Below, piece by piece: positions 43,695 through 55,100 of a stretch of DNA of 64,000 nt. How positions within the stretch are numbered: position 1 is the stretch's first letter; each line of letters opens with the position of its first letter. The DNA lies in contig JASANG010001358.1 of assembly GCA_030248215.1 (NCBI GenBank), forward strand, positions 1 to 64,000. Reading direction: 5' to 3'. Made by a program: the position numbers and the translations under genes. This DNA comes from Enoplolaimus lenunculus (lineage: Eukaryota > Nematoda > Enoplea > Enoplida > Thoracostomopsidae). Below the pieces are notes generated by a model. It ran no database searches. It was not told where the DNA came from and worked only from the letters and a program-made list of their open reading frames with translations.

Positions 43695-46600
43695 TCACGA
43701 CACCATATCTTCTTCAACATCTCCCACCATCGCAAGCATTTGCTGTTCCAACTTTGTTGTGGTTGCTCGTTCGCCAGCGTTGGCATTAGACCCCGTGAGA
43801 TCTTGGCTTTGGTTAGTTTCGGACATCGAAGACAATCCAGATCCTTCAATGCCTTTTGCACCACGCCCAAGATTCATCTCTTTAATCAGCGGTGGCTTGG
43901 TTATGGTTGTAACGGCAATTCCAGTCGCTGAACCAGATACCAACCTTGATCGACCAGTAGCCGCCGGTTCCGGACCTTTGCCAGACACTGTCGATGCTGT
44001 GCCAGCTTCATGTTTACGATCCGCTGCCGTAGTGTCATCTGTGTCTGGCAAACTGTTCTCTTTGTCCGACATTGAATCATCTTCATCATCATCATCGTCA
44101 TCATCATCATCTTCATCGCCAATATCTTCTTCATCTGGTCCTTCATCGTCATCATCGATTTCACCTTCTTCTTCCTCCTCTTCCTCATCGTCCTCCACGT
44201 CATCCTCACCATGTTCCATATTCTCATCTTCTTTCTCTTCGGCCTAAACGCAATAATCCGGGCTGAAACTGAGCGCAGAAATTAGCAAAAACATTTTGGT
44301 GTACATTTCACCCAAACCCAAGTCAAATCAGTTTAGAACGTTCATCAAAAGAAAAAACGATAATACATACATGGGAGTACCAAAATTAAAGCACAAAGTT
44401 ATAACACAATGTTCAACCAACACTATAGCTTTGAATTAGGGTTGTACCAAGGGTGTTTTGAGACAGGTGGATTTTTCGCGAACCTGTTCGATGGATATGG
44501 GGAAAGTAGCCAGGTGAAAAATAAAGTTTGCCGCCAATTTATTAAATTGTATGAACGGGACCTAAAAATCAATCACGACCCCGCGGTTAATTATATGACT
44601 TCAGTCTTGTTGCATTGTTTACGTACCGCATCCTTGTCACACTTGAAAACAATTTCTTCTTCGTCTACTAAGTTATTTGCCGAAGTTCCTTCTCCGCAAT
44701 TATCAACATCTCCCGGCGCCCCTTCAGTTTCAGGCGGCGGCGCATTGGGATCAGGTTCTGTGTCGTCCCAACGAATCGCATAACGAGTAACGCGAGGCTG
44801 ATCGGCGACCACATATCGAACAAGCTAAACTTTCGAAAAAAGCTTAGTAAACGTGCAGTGACAGAAAACATTAACTTCAACCAGTCGTAGTGGGACTACA
44901 TTTATTGAGCGAAGCTCGAACACACGTAAGGAATTAATGTAATATGCAAATTAGTTGTTAGCTAACTATTCATTTATCGGTTTTGAAGGTTTGTAAACAA
45001 TTTATGTACATTCCTCGCACCCAAAAAGCCATCAGTCACCCTAATAATTATAGAAATAATTTAAAAAGTCCTAATTTTGTCTTGTCAATTAATGCAATAT
45101 GCAAATTAGCTATTAGCTAACTATTCCATTAACGGTTTTGGAGGTTTGTAAACAATTGATTCCAATTCCTCGCACTGAAAAATCCTTTAGTGTTGAAATT
45201 AGATTGCTTTTAACTTTAATAATCAGTGAAATATTGTAAAAAGTCCTAATTTAGGCTTAAAACTACGTTAATATGCAGATTATCTATTAGCTAACTACTC
45301 AATTATCAGTTTCAGAGATTTGTAAACAGTCTATTGAGATTCCTCGCACACAAAAAACCTTTAATGCTGAAATTAGATTGCTTGTAATTGTAATAATTAG
45401 TGAAATAGTGTAATTAGCCTGTTGCTACTAAACGGCTTAGAGTTTTAAAACTCCAATGCGAGGTTAACACCCCAGTATTATTGGCTTTCAAACAAAAAAT
45501 AGTCAAAATCGGTTTAGCCGTTCCTGAGATTCTTTTCGGACGGACAGACGGACAGACGGATATTCATTTTTCGACCCCAGAGTACAAAACATAAAACACT
45601 TCGCGAAACTCCGAGCTTTGCTCGGAATTCCGCTTTGCTCAAAAATAAGACTAAACATTGACCAACACGCGAAAACTTTACAACGGCGTATGCTACTTAC
45701 ATCTCATAACAAATCATCTTCACAATGGGTGCGTCAACGTCCAAAAAACAATTTTTGTCATATACCTTTAACACTAATTTAACATGACGCCAATCTAAAC
45801 GCGTTAAACAGTGCGTAATTTATAAAATATATGGTGTTTACCTGCTCAATTTTGGGTTCTGCTGGAGGGTTTTCTTGCAGCTCTGGGTCTGTGTACGAAT
45901 TTGAAACATAGTAGCCAATTTTGATAAACTCCTGTTTACGATAAGAACAACTTAAAAGAACGACTGTGACACCCACGACTTCTGCAACAGGAATTTTTGA
46001 TGAGTCTGGTGGATCCGCCTGAAAGTAGTAAAGCTACAGAATAATTTTCAGAGTTAACTAGCAGCAACACAAAAATGTGATCTGTGGAAAAGTTGCTTGG
46101 TTGTGAAAATTGTACAATAAAATTCCTGAAAGTAAAGCTGCAAAAAATGAAAACGCTTTAAGAGTAAACGCTGTTAGTGTTTGACAAAACGATAATTTAA
46201 CGTTCATGAACACTTTATATTTTTGACACGATTCCTTAAAATCCTTTGAAACTGGATAGACAACTATAAATACAACTAGTAAATGTGTTTTGAAAGAACA
46301 ATATCAACATGATTTGGTTTAAGTTGACAAAAAACAGATAACCGTCGGGGTTATGTAAGCAACAAATGCAATTGACATCCGTTTACTGTGAACCTTGAGC
46401 AGGAAAACGGGAACTTGTTTTTCTCTTGGTCTCGGTTTGAAAGCTACCGAGCTTAAGAAAAATGAGACCGAGACCAGTCAAATACTGAAACTGGCCGAGA
46501 CCACACATTCCTGTTCGCCATTGCCAAAATGTAGTTAAGTCATTAACTGTACACGCAGTTTCAAAATTGGTAAATTAGAGATGCCCCGGGGCCTAGCTCC

Positions 46601-49083
46601 GGCCCCGAAACGTGGACCAACACGTTGTTTGCCGGGGCCAGTTTTAATATACAATCCTTAATTAACTCTTATAAAAAACAATCCTATAACGCTCGGATCT
46701 AGTTTGGAAAGTATAAAAATCACAAGAAATTACTGTACACGGTATTTTTTATATTCCCGAGGTTTACTGTACATACTACGTGTTGTAACTTGTCCCTGGT
46801 TGGCAGCGATGGGCGGTCTCTGTCAAAAAACCGAGACCAAGACTGAGATCTAGATCCAACCTACCGAGACCGAGACTTTTGGTGTCGGTCTCGGTCAATA
46901 TTTAACCGTCACCAAATACAAGAATTTTCTAACAAAAGTTTTGGTTATTTTTTATTTGCTCAGAATTGCTATTTAATTCATACAATTAAACTAATAAACC
47001 GGCGCCAAACTTTATTTTTTACTTTATTTAACGCTTAATAATGGTGCCACAATCGCAACGAATGAAAATGAACTTAAGCCGTTATACGAGACCGACAGTG
47101 CCAATATTAATGAAAACATACTTGGTAGTCACTCTGTAAAAAGCTCATTCATTTTGATAATGCTGTGCAATATGACTTATATATTTGTTTAATTCCGCAC
47201 GCCATGCCTAACCTGAAGCGTAAACCTAAGCCTAAGCCATCCGTGTCATAATGTAATAAAGTAACGACTATGGGGAACTTGAGTCTTCTATTAAAACAGT
47301 AATAGGATGAAGGGATGTAAACTACAAATATCAAGTATTCAACTGGCTCACGTACATTTAGTCCAAAATACTAGTAAACGTATTTTTACGTTTTTTCAAC
47401 TAAGACTAGCTCAGCTAACAACAATTGTTTATCACTTTTTCAACTCTTTGGTCTCGATTTGCAAACCACCGAGATTCAAGAAAAGCGAGACGGAGACCAG
47501 CCAAATCCCGAGACTTCTCGAGACAGAGTTCGACCCTGCTCATCCCTGTTAGTTGATACTAGCACCAACGCCTTGGGCCATGGCCCTGTGAAAAATCCTG
47601 GCTCCGAGGTAATTCTAAATGATATATAATATATGCATTGCGTATATATTATATAGCACGTATTCACTTACAGAAAACACAAACATATGTCGACCTTGAG
47701 CAACAGGTCCAACGAGCACCGTATCCAGTTCCTGATCGAAATCTTCAGATTCCGCTGAACCAACATACACAACCTTCCATTCCAAATCTGGAAGCAGTGT
47801 AAACAAACCCGCATTTATGGGAGTCATTCTCAAACCTTCGAAATGACTGAAACCGCACGAGATTGACAAAATTAGATGACTAAAATTGCGGACAGAATAT
47901 AGTCCGGCGGGAAGCCTTCATTTCTTCTGTCGGAGTAGTTCTCATTTCACATGTCATACGTACTTAACAGAGCCAACCGCTGATTCTTGGTTAAATTCTT
48001 CTCTACATTTTTAATATAAAGTCCTGTGCCACAAACTGCTACACCATGTAGTAAAGATGGTAGAACCACTGAATTATACAAGTACAAAAGATATTTAGGT
48101 CGTAATCCCCAGTTCTTTACACAGAATCTTTGGCATATCATACATAACATAACAAACAGATTTCCGGCCAATATACTGAATATGAGAATTCCTCATAAGT
48201 TTCGAGTCAATAGTGACATCTACCTAAATACTTAACTTCCTTCCTGAGACAAGCCATTCTTGGTGCACCATCTACAGCAGGGTTTTTTCAAAATTCGGCG
48301 TGTGTGTTTTGTTGGGTTTTTGTAAATTTCAGTAGGTCTTTTTAAAATAAAATGGGTTTTTCAAATACGTTCGAAAAGACATATGTTACGTACGTATTAT
48401 GTATACATACATACATGCATCTACGTATAAGTTTTATTTGTCTCAGTTTGTATTTTTGATTTAAGTTTCAGATTAGATAAAATTGTTTTCTGTAAAAAAC
48501 ACTTGGAACACTTGGAAGGCTTGGTGGGTTTTTAGTGGGTTTGTTTGAATTTCGAGGGTTTTTTTAAAACAAAGTGGGTAAAAACCCCCTATTTCCCCCA
48601 AAAAACCGTGACACAGACTGTTTTAGGCGCCCAGTTTAGTTTACGCGCAGCAGCTTCCAATGATGTACCATGTGATTGTGAGGCGGCGTGGATTACTGGT
48701 AGCGCATTGGACTGAGGATCTGTCAGCCATGAGTCATGGGATCGAAACCAGGTAAGAACGTCCCTCAATTTCAAGGGCAAGAGTTCAGAACTAAGACCTA
48801 TTAACTAAACAGCTGGAAATAAAGGCTTAGGACGCAGGTATCGAACTTCAAGCCTGTTGATCTAAAACGAACGCTCTTCCCCTGCGCCACTTAGCGCGCC
48901 TCTCCAACTTCTTATCCCGGTATTTTGGTGGTCGCACCCTGATGTACGATATAAAAACAGAGTAATATACCAACCTTCCGGAAGGGTTTCGTAACATTCG
49001 AACGTTATCTCAAATTGAAATTGGCTACTGAAGTTAGATGGATTGTCTTTGACAACAACATTACATATATTCACGCGAGCCAT
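43695..49083 (-). CDS. ASF1: Histone chaperone ASF1 with long acidic C-terminal tail, 5 exons, 382 aa
   Basis: ASF1 carries histone H3-H4 dimers in chromatin assembly and disassembly in the nucleus. Exons on the minus strand: 49083-48975, 47787-47672, 46018-45842, 44824-44627, 44243-43695; the sum is 1,149 nt. The core (about 1-160) is very well conserved: FQFEITFECYE, DLEWKVVYVGSAESEDFDQ, LVGPVAQGRHMFVF, VGVTVVLLSCSYR, EFIKIGYYV, QPRVTRYAIRWDD. The H3-contacting Asp in VGSAESEDFD is kept. The last exon adds about 182 residues beginning AEEKEDENMEHGEDD, followed by long Asp/Glu runs and a Ser/Thr/Gly-rich end. Animal ASF1 proteins are near 200 aa, whereas yeast Asf1 also carries an acidic tail. 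An AATAAA lies about 300 bp past the stop. Intron 3 holds a type T repeat and intron 2 holds type P repeats. Confidence 0.96.
44881..45640 (+). mobile_element. Type T repeat, ASF1 intron 3
   Basis: CCAGTCGTAGTGGGACTAC and GAGCGAAGCTCGAAC at the left; GCGAAACTCCGAGCTTTGCTC at the right; GACGGACAGACGGACAGACG near the right end; three to four AATATGCAAATTAGC monomers inside. Same structure as the copy at 34.6 kb. Confidence 0.85.
46388..46525. mobile_element. Type P element, short, ASF1 intron 2
   Basis: GGTCTCGGTTTGAAAGCTACC and CCGAGCTTAAGAAAAATGAG followed by GAGACCGAGACC; inverted GTCTCGG/CCGAGAC arms. Confidence 0.5.
46800..47550. mobile_element. Type P element, long, ASF1 intron 2
   Basis: Starts near GATGGGCGGTCTCTGTC and ends near GACAGAGTTCGACCCTGCTC; CCGAGACCGAGAC and GGTCTCGGTC arms. 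A TTAGGC-type remnant (CCTAAGCCTAAGCC) is embedded near 47225. Confidence 0.5.
47945..48240 (-). pseudogene. LINE reverse-transcriptase fragment, ASF1 intron 1
   Basis: The minus strand reads the RT C-terminal signature of non-LTR retrotransposons: WGLRPKYLLYLYNSVVLPSL, then LLHGVAVCGTGLY and NLTKNQRLALL. Upstream VKYLG appears in another frame, so the piece has at least one frameshift plus a stop. It is a short decayed remnant, about 95 codons. The clade (Jockey/CR1-like?) cannot be assigned. Confidence 0.65.
48676..48830 (+). mobile_element. tRNA-derived SINE, second subfamily, ASF1 intron 1
   Basis: GGCGGCGTGGATTACTGGTA (A box) and GGGATCGAAACC (B box), then AAGAACGTCCCTCAATTTCA and ACTAAACAGCTGG. 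Same layout as the copy at 13.85 kb. Confidence 0.6.
48831..48912 (-). mobile_element. tRNA-derived SINE head, reverse orientation, ASF1 intron 1
   Basis: The minus strand reads GTTGGAGAGGCGCGCTAAGT, GGCGCAGGGGAAGAGCG and AAGTTCGATACC, matching the SINE at 13.33 kb. It faces the SINE just upstream. It ends 63 bp inside the ASF1 exon 1 donor. Confidence 0.6.
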
Positions 49084-49246
49084 GTTCACACTTTACACCT
49101 TATATTAATATTATATTATCTGCGACTGAACAACCCTGCAATAAACATTAACACCGCAGTCCAGGTGTTTATTCCAAACATCACATATAAACAATGAAAC
49201 CAATTAACAAGACATTTATAGACACAGTTCTTTTAAAATCTTAGCC

Positions 49247-49437
49247 TACATTCTGAAATGCGTATAGCACTTATCATCAGTTAGCGACAAGTTTTCAACC
49301 TGACGAGCATCTGCATTTGCAAATCTCAGATTGGTACAGAAGTATGGCAAATCAAATGCTAACAGTGCGCTGGCTGGTTCGAAAATTACAGGACCTATCA
49401 ACAACTGGTAGTCGGCGCTACACACATTGGAGAATTC
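49247..49437. mobile_element. Type H MITE, upstream of ASF1
   Basis: CATTCTGAAATGCGTATAGC and ACTTATCATCAGTTAGCGAC at the left; CCTATCAACAACTGGTAGTC and CGCTACACACATTGGAGAAT at the right. Confidence 0.65.
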
Positions 49438-49716
49438 GGCTACTTAATTGTGACACTACGACAGCAAATAGCTGACGCGCCAAATAAACGACTAGCCATG
49501 TTTTTCCGTTAAAGGTTATATTGCGCTGCACTGTATTGTATTGGAATGCGCGCTTGTCAATTGAGTGACTTTAATATGTGTTCGAATATAAGTGTTAGCA
49601 TGACAGACACGATCATCCTGCTGCAAATGCGGTAATGCATTGTACGGCACCAGAAGATTTTTTTCACTATATCTTGAGATCCTCGGTATATTTTCCTTGT
49701 AATTGTAAATCCCCCG

Positions 49717-49849
49717 CACTGCCAAAAACGGCAAGTCAAATTGACTTTCTCCAAAATATATATGCTTTTCGGGACTGCGCAAATTGAGTCAAAATTCAAC
49801 TTCACTATAGTCACATTCGCCTCACATTTGACTCGCCATTTTTGCAGTG
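49717..49849. mobile_element. Type E foldback MITE, shortened
   Basis: CACTGCCAAAAACGGCAAGTC at the left and GACTCGCCATTTTTGCAGTG at the right. The centre is reduced relative to other E copies. Confidence 0.7.
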
Positions 49850-49991
49850 CGCGCAAACGTGTGCACAGGCCGAACCCCTGTCTACACTAAAAGCTTATAC
49901 AACATTTTGTCAAAATGTGTTATGTCAAGTATATGTAGTGTGCTCCTTAACTGGTTAGTTTCACAGATAAATAAGCTCCAGCGATAACATA

Positions 49992-50199
49992 CACTGCAAA
50001 AAACTGCAAGTCAAATTTACGCTCTCCCAAATAGGCTCTACGGTACTAATCAAATTGAGCCAAATTCGACTCCACCAGAGTCAAAATAGACTCGCTGAGT
50101 GGCACGTTTGACTCTGGCAGAGTCGAATTTGACTAAACTTGTGTAGTTCCGTATAGCCTATTTCGGAGAGAGTCAATAACTCACTATTTTTTTATAGTG
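49992..50199. mobile_element. Type E foldback MITE
   Basis: CACTGCAAAAAACTGCAAGTC at the left and an inverted right end (AACTCACTATTTTTTTATAGTG). AATAGGCTCTACGG and its inverse inside. Confidence 0.8.
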
Positions 50200-51129
50200 T
50201 AGTGTTTCGCCAGTGTTTTACTCTTAAAGGATATGGATTGTTCGGCTTTTGTGCGAGATGGACGCATATGAGCGTATCTATATAATGGCGCTTTCTGCCA
50301 TTATTTCTGCTAACACATATCAGAACATTGGCGTTGCCAAAGAGAAACCAGTGTGGTAATAAACTATATTGCTCATAAAGATCAAGTGCATAACGTTTTT
50401 CTGTGGTACTGCAATAATGGGTCATCCACGTTTACTGTCTACGCTACTGTAAAAAATTGTCCCCACATAGGAGCCCCTAAGTCTCTACTTTTATTGTTTC
50501 CAAATTACATGTCCAAATGTCACTCATATCCTGTGTAGACCCTGCTGACAACTCGCACTCTCTCTCTAAACAACCTATGCTTGGTCACGTTGCCGTCCAT
50601 ACCATGCTAAATTATCAATACGTTATTTAAACGACAACTGTTTTGTCCAGTCTGTCAAAAGGGACTAAGCTTATTTCATAACACAAAGTTTGTCGGAAGG
50701 ATCTTTGCTCAGCGATTATACAGGGTCAGTTCGAAGGAACTCGTGTTGTCCGACACTGTGCCCTGACAGTACCTACATGGTCCTTAGTCCCTTCGAAGGG
50801 CCTGCTGCAAAAACCCACTAGCTAATTACACATTCTGTTAAGTCCTTATTCGGTAGTAAAATTTTTTTCTGTAATTCTACTAAAATTCCTTCAAGTTTCG
50901 GTGCAATTTTGAGGAGTTAATCGCCGTAACTTCTCAAAACAAGCCAAACTCTGAAATTATTGTCAGTTTAGTTTAGAGATATTTGCTAAAATCAGAAACT
51001 TAAACGTTATTTCAGCAATAAAAAATTTCGCTTCATCTCCGACTGCACGTCCGACTTCGGCTCTGGCAAATTTGGTTGATTTGTGGTTCCAGCATTATTC
51101 CTTTCCGGCTGCACCGTGGTCAGAAATTA
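50200..51129. other. Intergenic sequence between ASF1 and FMO
   Basis: Contains a degraded J-like left end near 50375 (AAAGATCAAGTGCATAACG) and an inverted pair (AAAGGGACTAAGC / CCTTAGTCCCTTCG) near 50658 and 50790. No gene seen. Confidence 0.35.
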
Positions 51130-51345
51130 ACGACAAATACACTTAGGATTACGCTATACTTGTCATGCGGCGCCGTCCGTCGCCGTGCGTCATCCGTATG
51201 GCGCCTTGTGTCACCATGCGTCATCCATATACGGCGCAGTTTATATTGTACGCTGACGGACGGCACCGTACGATGGCGGGCGATGTCGTACGAATGACGG
51301 ACGGCGCCGAACGTTACGATAACTACAGCGCCACCCATAACACCA
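51130..51345. mobile_element. Type I CpG-rich MITE
   Basis: GCGCCGTCCGTCGCCGTGCG at the left half, CGGACGGCACCGTACGATGG in the right half, ending near CTACAGCGCCACCC. CpG-dense in AT-rich flanks. Confidence 0.65.
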
Positions 51346-51699
51346 AAACCATCACAGCGTCGTCGCTTGTCATCTGTCGTCAAAGTGTCCCAGCCGGAAC
51401 AATTTCGAAACCAATATTTCTTACACGGACCGCTAGTACCAGTTAATTCAAATTCAACTATTGTTACTCAAATTTGAGACTTAATAAATCTCGAAGGATA
51501 TATAAACAAACTGATAAAGTTTTTTAACCAAAATGAAATTAGTTAGCGCTGAATAAATATTTTAATATATAACCAAATATATATATGTCATAGTTGTATT
51601 TGTTTGACAGATTAATCCTGTAAATTTCCGAGGCTGAATACTTTGCAACTTGTTCTATTTGCTATTAACGGCATGTTTGCGCAGTTTAATTGCTTCGAC

Positions 51700-51909
51700 G
51701 TCCCATGTTACTTTAAGGGGCGTTCAGGTTTCTGGAGAGTCCATAAAAGAGTAGGTTTCGATTCTAGATTACAATTTTTTTGCTTAGGCTTAGGCTTAGG
51801 AACACATTTTTGTACCGCTTAGGCTTAGGATCATATTTTTGCAACGCTTAGGCTTGGGCTTAGCAACACGCATAATTTACTGTTACGCCTCTAAAAGTTA
51901 ACATTGGCC
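51700..51909. mobile_element. Type L MITE with TTAGGC core
   Basis: GTCCCATGTTACTTTAAGGGG at the left, CTAAAAGTTAACATTGGCC at the right. Target sites GCTTCGAC (51692-51699) and GCTTTGAC (51910-51917) match 7/8. Confidence 0.85.
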
Positions 51910-52136
51910 GCTTTGACAATCGCTTAAGTCATAAATCAGTTATTGATCCTTGTGGGAACAATAAACTTCAACAAAACATGACAAAATCATTGGTGAACGG
52001 AAATATTTATAAAACGCAACAAATTTTTAGATTCTGGCCGTATTAGAAGTTCTTATAAATAATCGAATTTTTCAAAACTTCAAATTTGACTGTGGAATGA
52101 TCAAGAATTCAAGAGAAAACGATGCATTGACAACTT

Positions 52137-55100
52137 TTAATACTCAAAGATTCTGTAAACTGCTGCAAACACAGCTGCGGCAAAAATCACTGCCCAAAAG
52201 CTTATCTTTGACGTTTTACAATCCCTTTCTGGTCGTGGCTTCAGCGGGTACCATACCCTCTGTTTGACCGAGAGTAAAGCTTCTCTTGCTGTTGGCCAAC
52301 AATGTGGGCCAACAATTCGATAAGCCGAAGCACTCATAGGTCCAGCAATCAAATGCCAAGCCAGCTTAGGATCTGATAAGAAATAATTCCACGCGCGCGG
52401 GCAACAGCCAATTGCACTAGCTAACTCATCCATAAATGGAATTTGATCGACTTCTGGTGATACCCGAGACGCTGTACAGTAACGTTGTTTAATTATTCGG
52501 CGACGATGTGCGATTTCTGTTCGCATGACGGAAATTGAAGGCAACGCAGTTTCTGAAATTTGACAAACGTATGGTTTTTTCGTTTATTTTACTTTCTAGA
52601 AATTGAAATCTGGGGTTGTAAAAAGTTTCACCTTAATAACTAGAAAGTATGTTGCTTGCGGTTGGACTTTAAAACTTTAAAAGTGTTTATTTATCATCTT
52701 GAGGTACACTGTAAATTCCAATGAGTTGATTAATCAATTGAGCTACCGAATTGGCTATTTCTGAATTAATATCAGTAAACATTAACTCACTCTGAGTTAA
52801 GTTAATTGTCACTCTCAGTTGAGTTGACTCTGGGTGAGTTGATTAATTAACTCAGAATGAATTGAATCAACTCAAAATTCTCAGTTCTAATAGTTCAACT
52901 GATTCTGAGTTAAAATAAACTCACTGAAATTTATACTGTAATAGCTGAAATATATATTAATCTTGTCGGCCTGTGTATAGTACAGCCGGAACAGTAGTAT
53001 AAGCATATTCCTAAGCCTAAACCTAAGCCTAAGCGTATTAAGTATGAGCCTATTCCTAAGTGTATAGTCAAAGCCTAAGCAAAAAGTTAGCCTAAAACGG
53101 TTAAGCTGAGTTCCGGTCCTGTTCTACACATAGGTAAACCACTGTATATATATACGCACATACATATGTGTATCACGGTACAACCGGAGGTTGTGCCTTC
53201 ACCTCCGGCTGAAACTCGACATCCATCTGTACGGCTCCTGTAGAATTTTTGCCGGAGGTTCCGGCAATTTCGGTAGTGAAATTTTGGCACAGTGTTATAC
53301 AAAATTTATTTGTTTGGTGCGTTTCGTACTTATTTACTTTTGACGGAGTTTTGATAGAAAATTGCCGAAATTTCGTAAAAAAGCCTTAAACAAAAGATTT
53401 AACAACGCTTAACAGATATTTGCTAAAATTAGCAAATACCTAATTTTGCCTATTTCCGGCTATGAAAAATCTTGTGGACTTCCGGTTCCGGCATTTTTCA
53501 CCTCCGGTTGCGTCATATGTATATACTGCATATATTTCCTCTTAACTGCTATTTTAATCCATTGGTTCACTTTGTTTTCGAAATGTCAAAGCTATTCAAA
53601 ACCAAAAATTTACAAGTGTTCAGCTACTTTTATATTAAATAGCACACTGCAAAAAATGGTGAGTCATATTGACTCTTTCCGAAATAGTCTTCTTCGGACT
53701 ACACAAACTGAATCAAATTTGACTCTGTCAGAGTCAAACTCGACTCACTCAGTGACTCATTATTGAGTCGAATTTGACTCTAACGGAGTCGAATTTTGGC
53801 TCAGCTGGTGTAGTTGAAGCCAATTTTGGAAACAGTCAATTTGACTCACCATTTTTTGCAGTGCATACTCTCGGTTTCTTGTGTACAAGCATGATAGGCT
53901 TGTTAGAGGTTGAAGAGACTACTAAAAGCTTTCGCGGAACCCCTTACTTCCGGTCAAAATGTGACAAAATAAACGACATTGCAGCTCGGACACTGGTGGG
54001 ATTGGTCCCGATGCTTGAAAATATCCAATGAGAGCAAGCGTTTGCGAATGTTCCAATTCAGAGTTATACATAAATTTGTAGAGCGATACTGAACCGGATA
54101 TCAAAGGCATAAGATCGGAAGACAAATATGGCATGGTATAATTGTATCCGGTACATAATATTATTGCATCCAGGTCTGTGTAGGTGCCGTCCTGGAAAAC
54201 AGTATTCATAGCGACTATCAATATAACTTTGATATAACTCCCGTACGCCCAGTAAAATTTACTCATCGAAGCTGAAACTATAATTAATATGAGCAATTAA
54301 TGGCATGTACGAGGACTGTTAATCCAAGCGAGTTGATTTTAACTCAGAATAAGTTGAATCACTTAGTCTGACAGTTAGGGCTTTCAGAACTCAGAATTCT
54401 GAATCAATAAAACCAAGAGTGGATGATAACAAGAGTATGCAACGCTTTGGGTTCCGCATGGTGCCAAATGTACCACCGGGTGTTGCGCTTTTGGCTGACT
54501 CCCCTTGTTTAGAGGGAGAGGGGTCGCTATCGCCCGAATAGCCTTAATTAAACTATATGCGGTGTCATGGTTCGCGCCGTTGTACCCCCCTCTAAATAAA
54601 GGGGGGCAACGCAAAAAAACGCAACGCGTGCCGAGTACATTCTTTTCTACACAGAATATACCCAGTTGCATAATCTTGTTAAAGTTTCAACGATATATTG
54701 TCTGTAGAATATTTGTACACATATATACGAGTAAATAACCGTACCGCAGGTAAACGCGGGTCGACTAAAGAGTTTCAGTCGCGAGCATACCTGAGGGTAA
54801 CCGTTTGTATCACTCGAGTAAAAATTGACAGTTTTTACCCGCGTCATACTTTTATGTTTTAAGGTGAAAAACATACGCTATTGTCTGTTTTACGTCTAGT
54901 GAGTTGCTGTCCAGTGCTTTATTTAGGTGGGTTTGAAATTTTGTTGTTTCTGGTAAACTTTCATAGTTTGTAAAATCCATTGAAGGTATAACGCAAAACT
55001 TCATTAAAGTGTAAATCACCTGCGATCTTTCGGTTTAGCCCCAGGTACAGGTAAAAGGTGGATCGCGGGCAGGCAGATCTTTGTTGCGCGGGTATACCCG

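Noticed and set aside
43759-44247. Plus-strand 162-codon Ser-rich frame opposite ASF1
   Set aside because: It is the complement of the Asp/Glu runs of ASF1 exon 5. The minus strand has conserved upstream exons, the plus strand has none.
35800-52136. An operon of PSMB1, ASF1 and FMO
   Set aside because: Same strand, but spacers of 1.8 and 3.1 kb are long for nematode-type operons, and ASF1 has its own poly(A) signal. No trans-splice evidence can be read from DNA alone.
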